Source: Pseudomonadota bacterium
GTDB lineage: Bacteria; Pseudomonadota; Alphaproteobacteria; Acetobacterales; Acetobacteraceae
Direction of reading: 5' to 3'
Length of the DNA: 34,844 nt
NCBI GenBank assembly: GCA_021805565.1
Contig: JAJZFA010000002.1
Span: forward strand, 1-34,844
Shown one piece after another: positions 34,670-34,844 of this stretch. How positions within the stretch are numbered: position 1 is the first letter of the stretch; each line of letters starts with the position of its first letter. Position numbers and translations under genes: made by a program. The notes beneath the pieces are model-generated. The model was not told the origin of the DNA and did not search any database. It saw only the letters and a program-made list of their open reading frames with translations.

Positions 34670-34737
34670 TAAGTTCATGTTTTGCGGGGCAACTTTGCCG
34701 GCGTGCTGACGCACTTGTTTGCCAGCGTTGCCTTAGG
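34670..34737 (-). repeat. 63-base repeat family, copy 3 (reverse orientation)
   Basis: TAAGTTCATGTTTTGC through GCCAGCGTTGCCTTAGG is the reverse complement of the unit at 4516-4578, differing at scattered bases. The GCTGGC/GCCAGC and GTGC/GCAC pairings are kept, although the outer left arm reads GCCGGC. It lies about 80 bases upstream of the ATP-grasp start. Confidence 0.85.
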
Positions 34738-34787
34738 CCATGCCCAACAACTATCGCTTCGGATTGCGGTGTCGGGCATGCCCTAAG
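34732..34787. repeat. Large palindrome between repeat copies 3 and 4
   Basis: Arms of 18 bases (34732-34749 and 34770-34787) pair at 16 positions: CTTAGGCCATGCCCAACA with TGTCGGGCATGCCCTAAG. The loop is 20 bases. Both arms begin with the CTTAG that borders each 63-base unit, so the palindrome sits exactly in the junction between two units. It is absent from the left-hand tandem pair. Confidence 0.8.
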
Positions 34788-34844
34788 CTCATGTTTTGCT
34801 CGGCAACTTTGCTGGCGTGCTGACGCACTTATTTGCCAGCGTTG
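34784..34844 (-). repeat. 63-base repeat family, copy 4 (cut by window end)
   Basis: TAAGCTCATGTTTTGCTCGG through TTTGCCAGCGTTG matches copy 1 in reverse complement more closely than copy 3 does (AACTTTGCTGGCGTGCTGACGCAC is identical to the left copies). It runs off the window, so more copies may follow. Same orientation as copy 3, 114 bases on. Confidence 0.85.

Overview
The window is GC-rich DNA from a bacterial chromosome, most likely an alphaproteobacterium and, as an inference, probably near the Acetobacteraceae/Rhodospirillales. The clues are the gene content and style: rpsF-rpsR-rplI ribosomal cluster, a K+-independent-type H+-pyrophosphatase, a CbpA/CbpM pair, a transglutaminase with a fused ATP-grasp/alpha-E protein, and many ATGA start/stop overlaps. 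I recognise no prophage, intact insertion sequence, CRISPR array, rRNA or tRNA.

Left part (1-9700). Two adjacent genes encode the two halves of a D-glutamate cyclase-like enzyme. A minus-strand set follows: an ECHDC3-like crotonase, the J-protein cbpA and its modulator cbpM. A YciA-like thioesterase diverges from the crotonase and converges on a copper-exporting P-type ATPase (copA). The ends of those two convergent genes hold two tandem copies of a 63-base repeat. Beyond copA lie a VapBC-like toxin-antitoxin pair and a transposase fragment, a small accessory patch in front of rpsF-rpsR-rplI.

Middle part (9700-24250). In order: a cyclopropane-fatty-acid synthase, a beta-lactamase-fold serine hydrolase, a possible amidohydrolase remnant, an aromatic-acid-type MFS transporter followed by an acyl-CoA dehydrogenase, and hppA with a textbook terminator. 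Then come a bifunctional mannose-1-phosphate guanylyltransferase, a MaoC-type hydratase, and a polyamine-type ABC importer (binding protein and two permeases, no ATPase gene) that runs into upp and an overlapping lipocalin lipoprotein gene.

Right part (24250-34844). A lone type I ABC binding protein precedes a gene-poor stretch. A minus-strand Rieske dioxygenase operon follows (alpha, beta and two small unknown genes, with no electron-transfer partners). Next are moaE, a decayed modA-like gene, a transglutaminase-like protease and a fused circularly permuted ATP-grasp/alpha-E protein. The last two belong to a predicted peptide-modification system. Here they are separated by an opposite-strand pair encoding a secreted HMA-like protein without the CxxC metal site and an outer-membrane barrel-like protein. 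The window ends in two more copies of the same repeat family, in reverse orientation, separated by a large palindrome.

The items most worth following up are the dispersed repeat family, the HMA-like/barrel pair inside the transglutaminase/ATP-grasp locus, the Rieske operon with its unknown small proteins, the catalytic-residue-deficient crotonase and the split D-glutamate cyclase.
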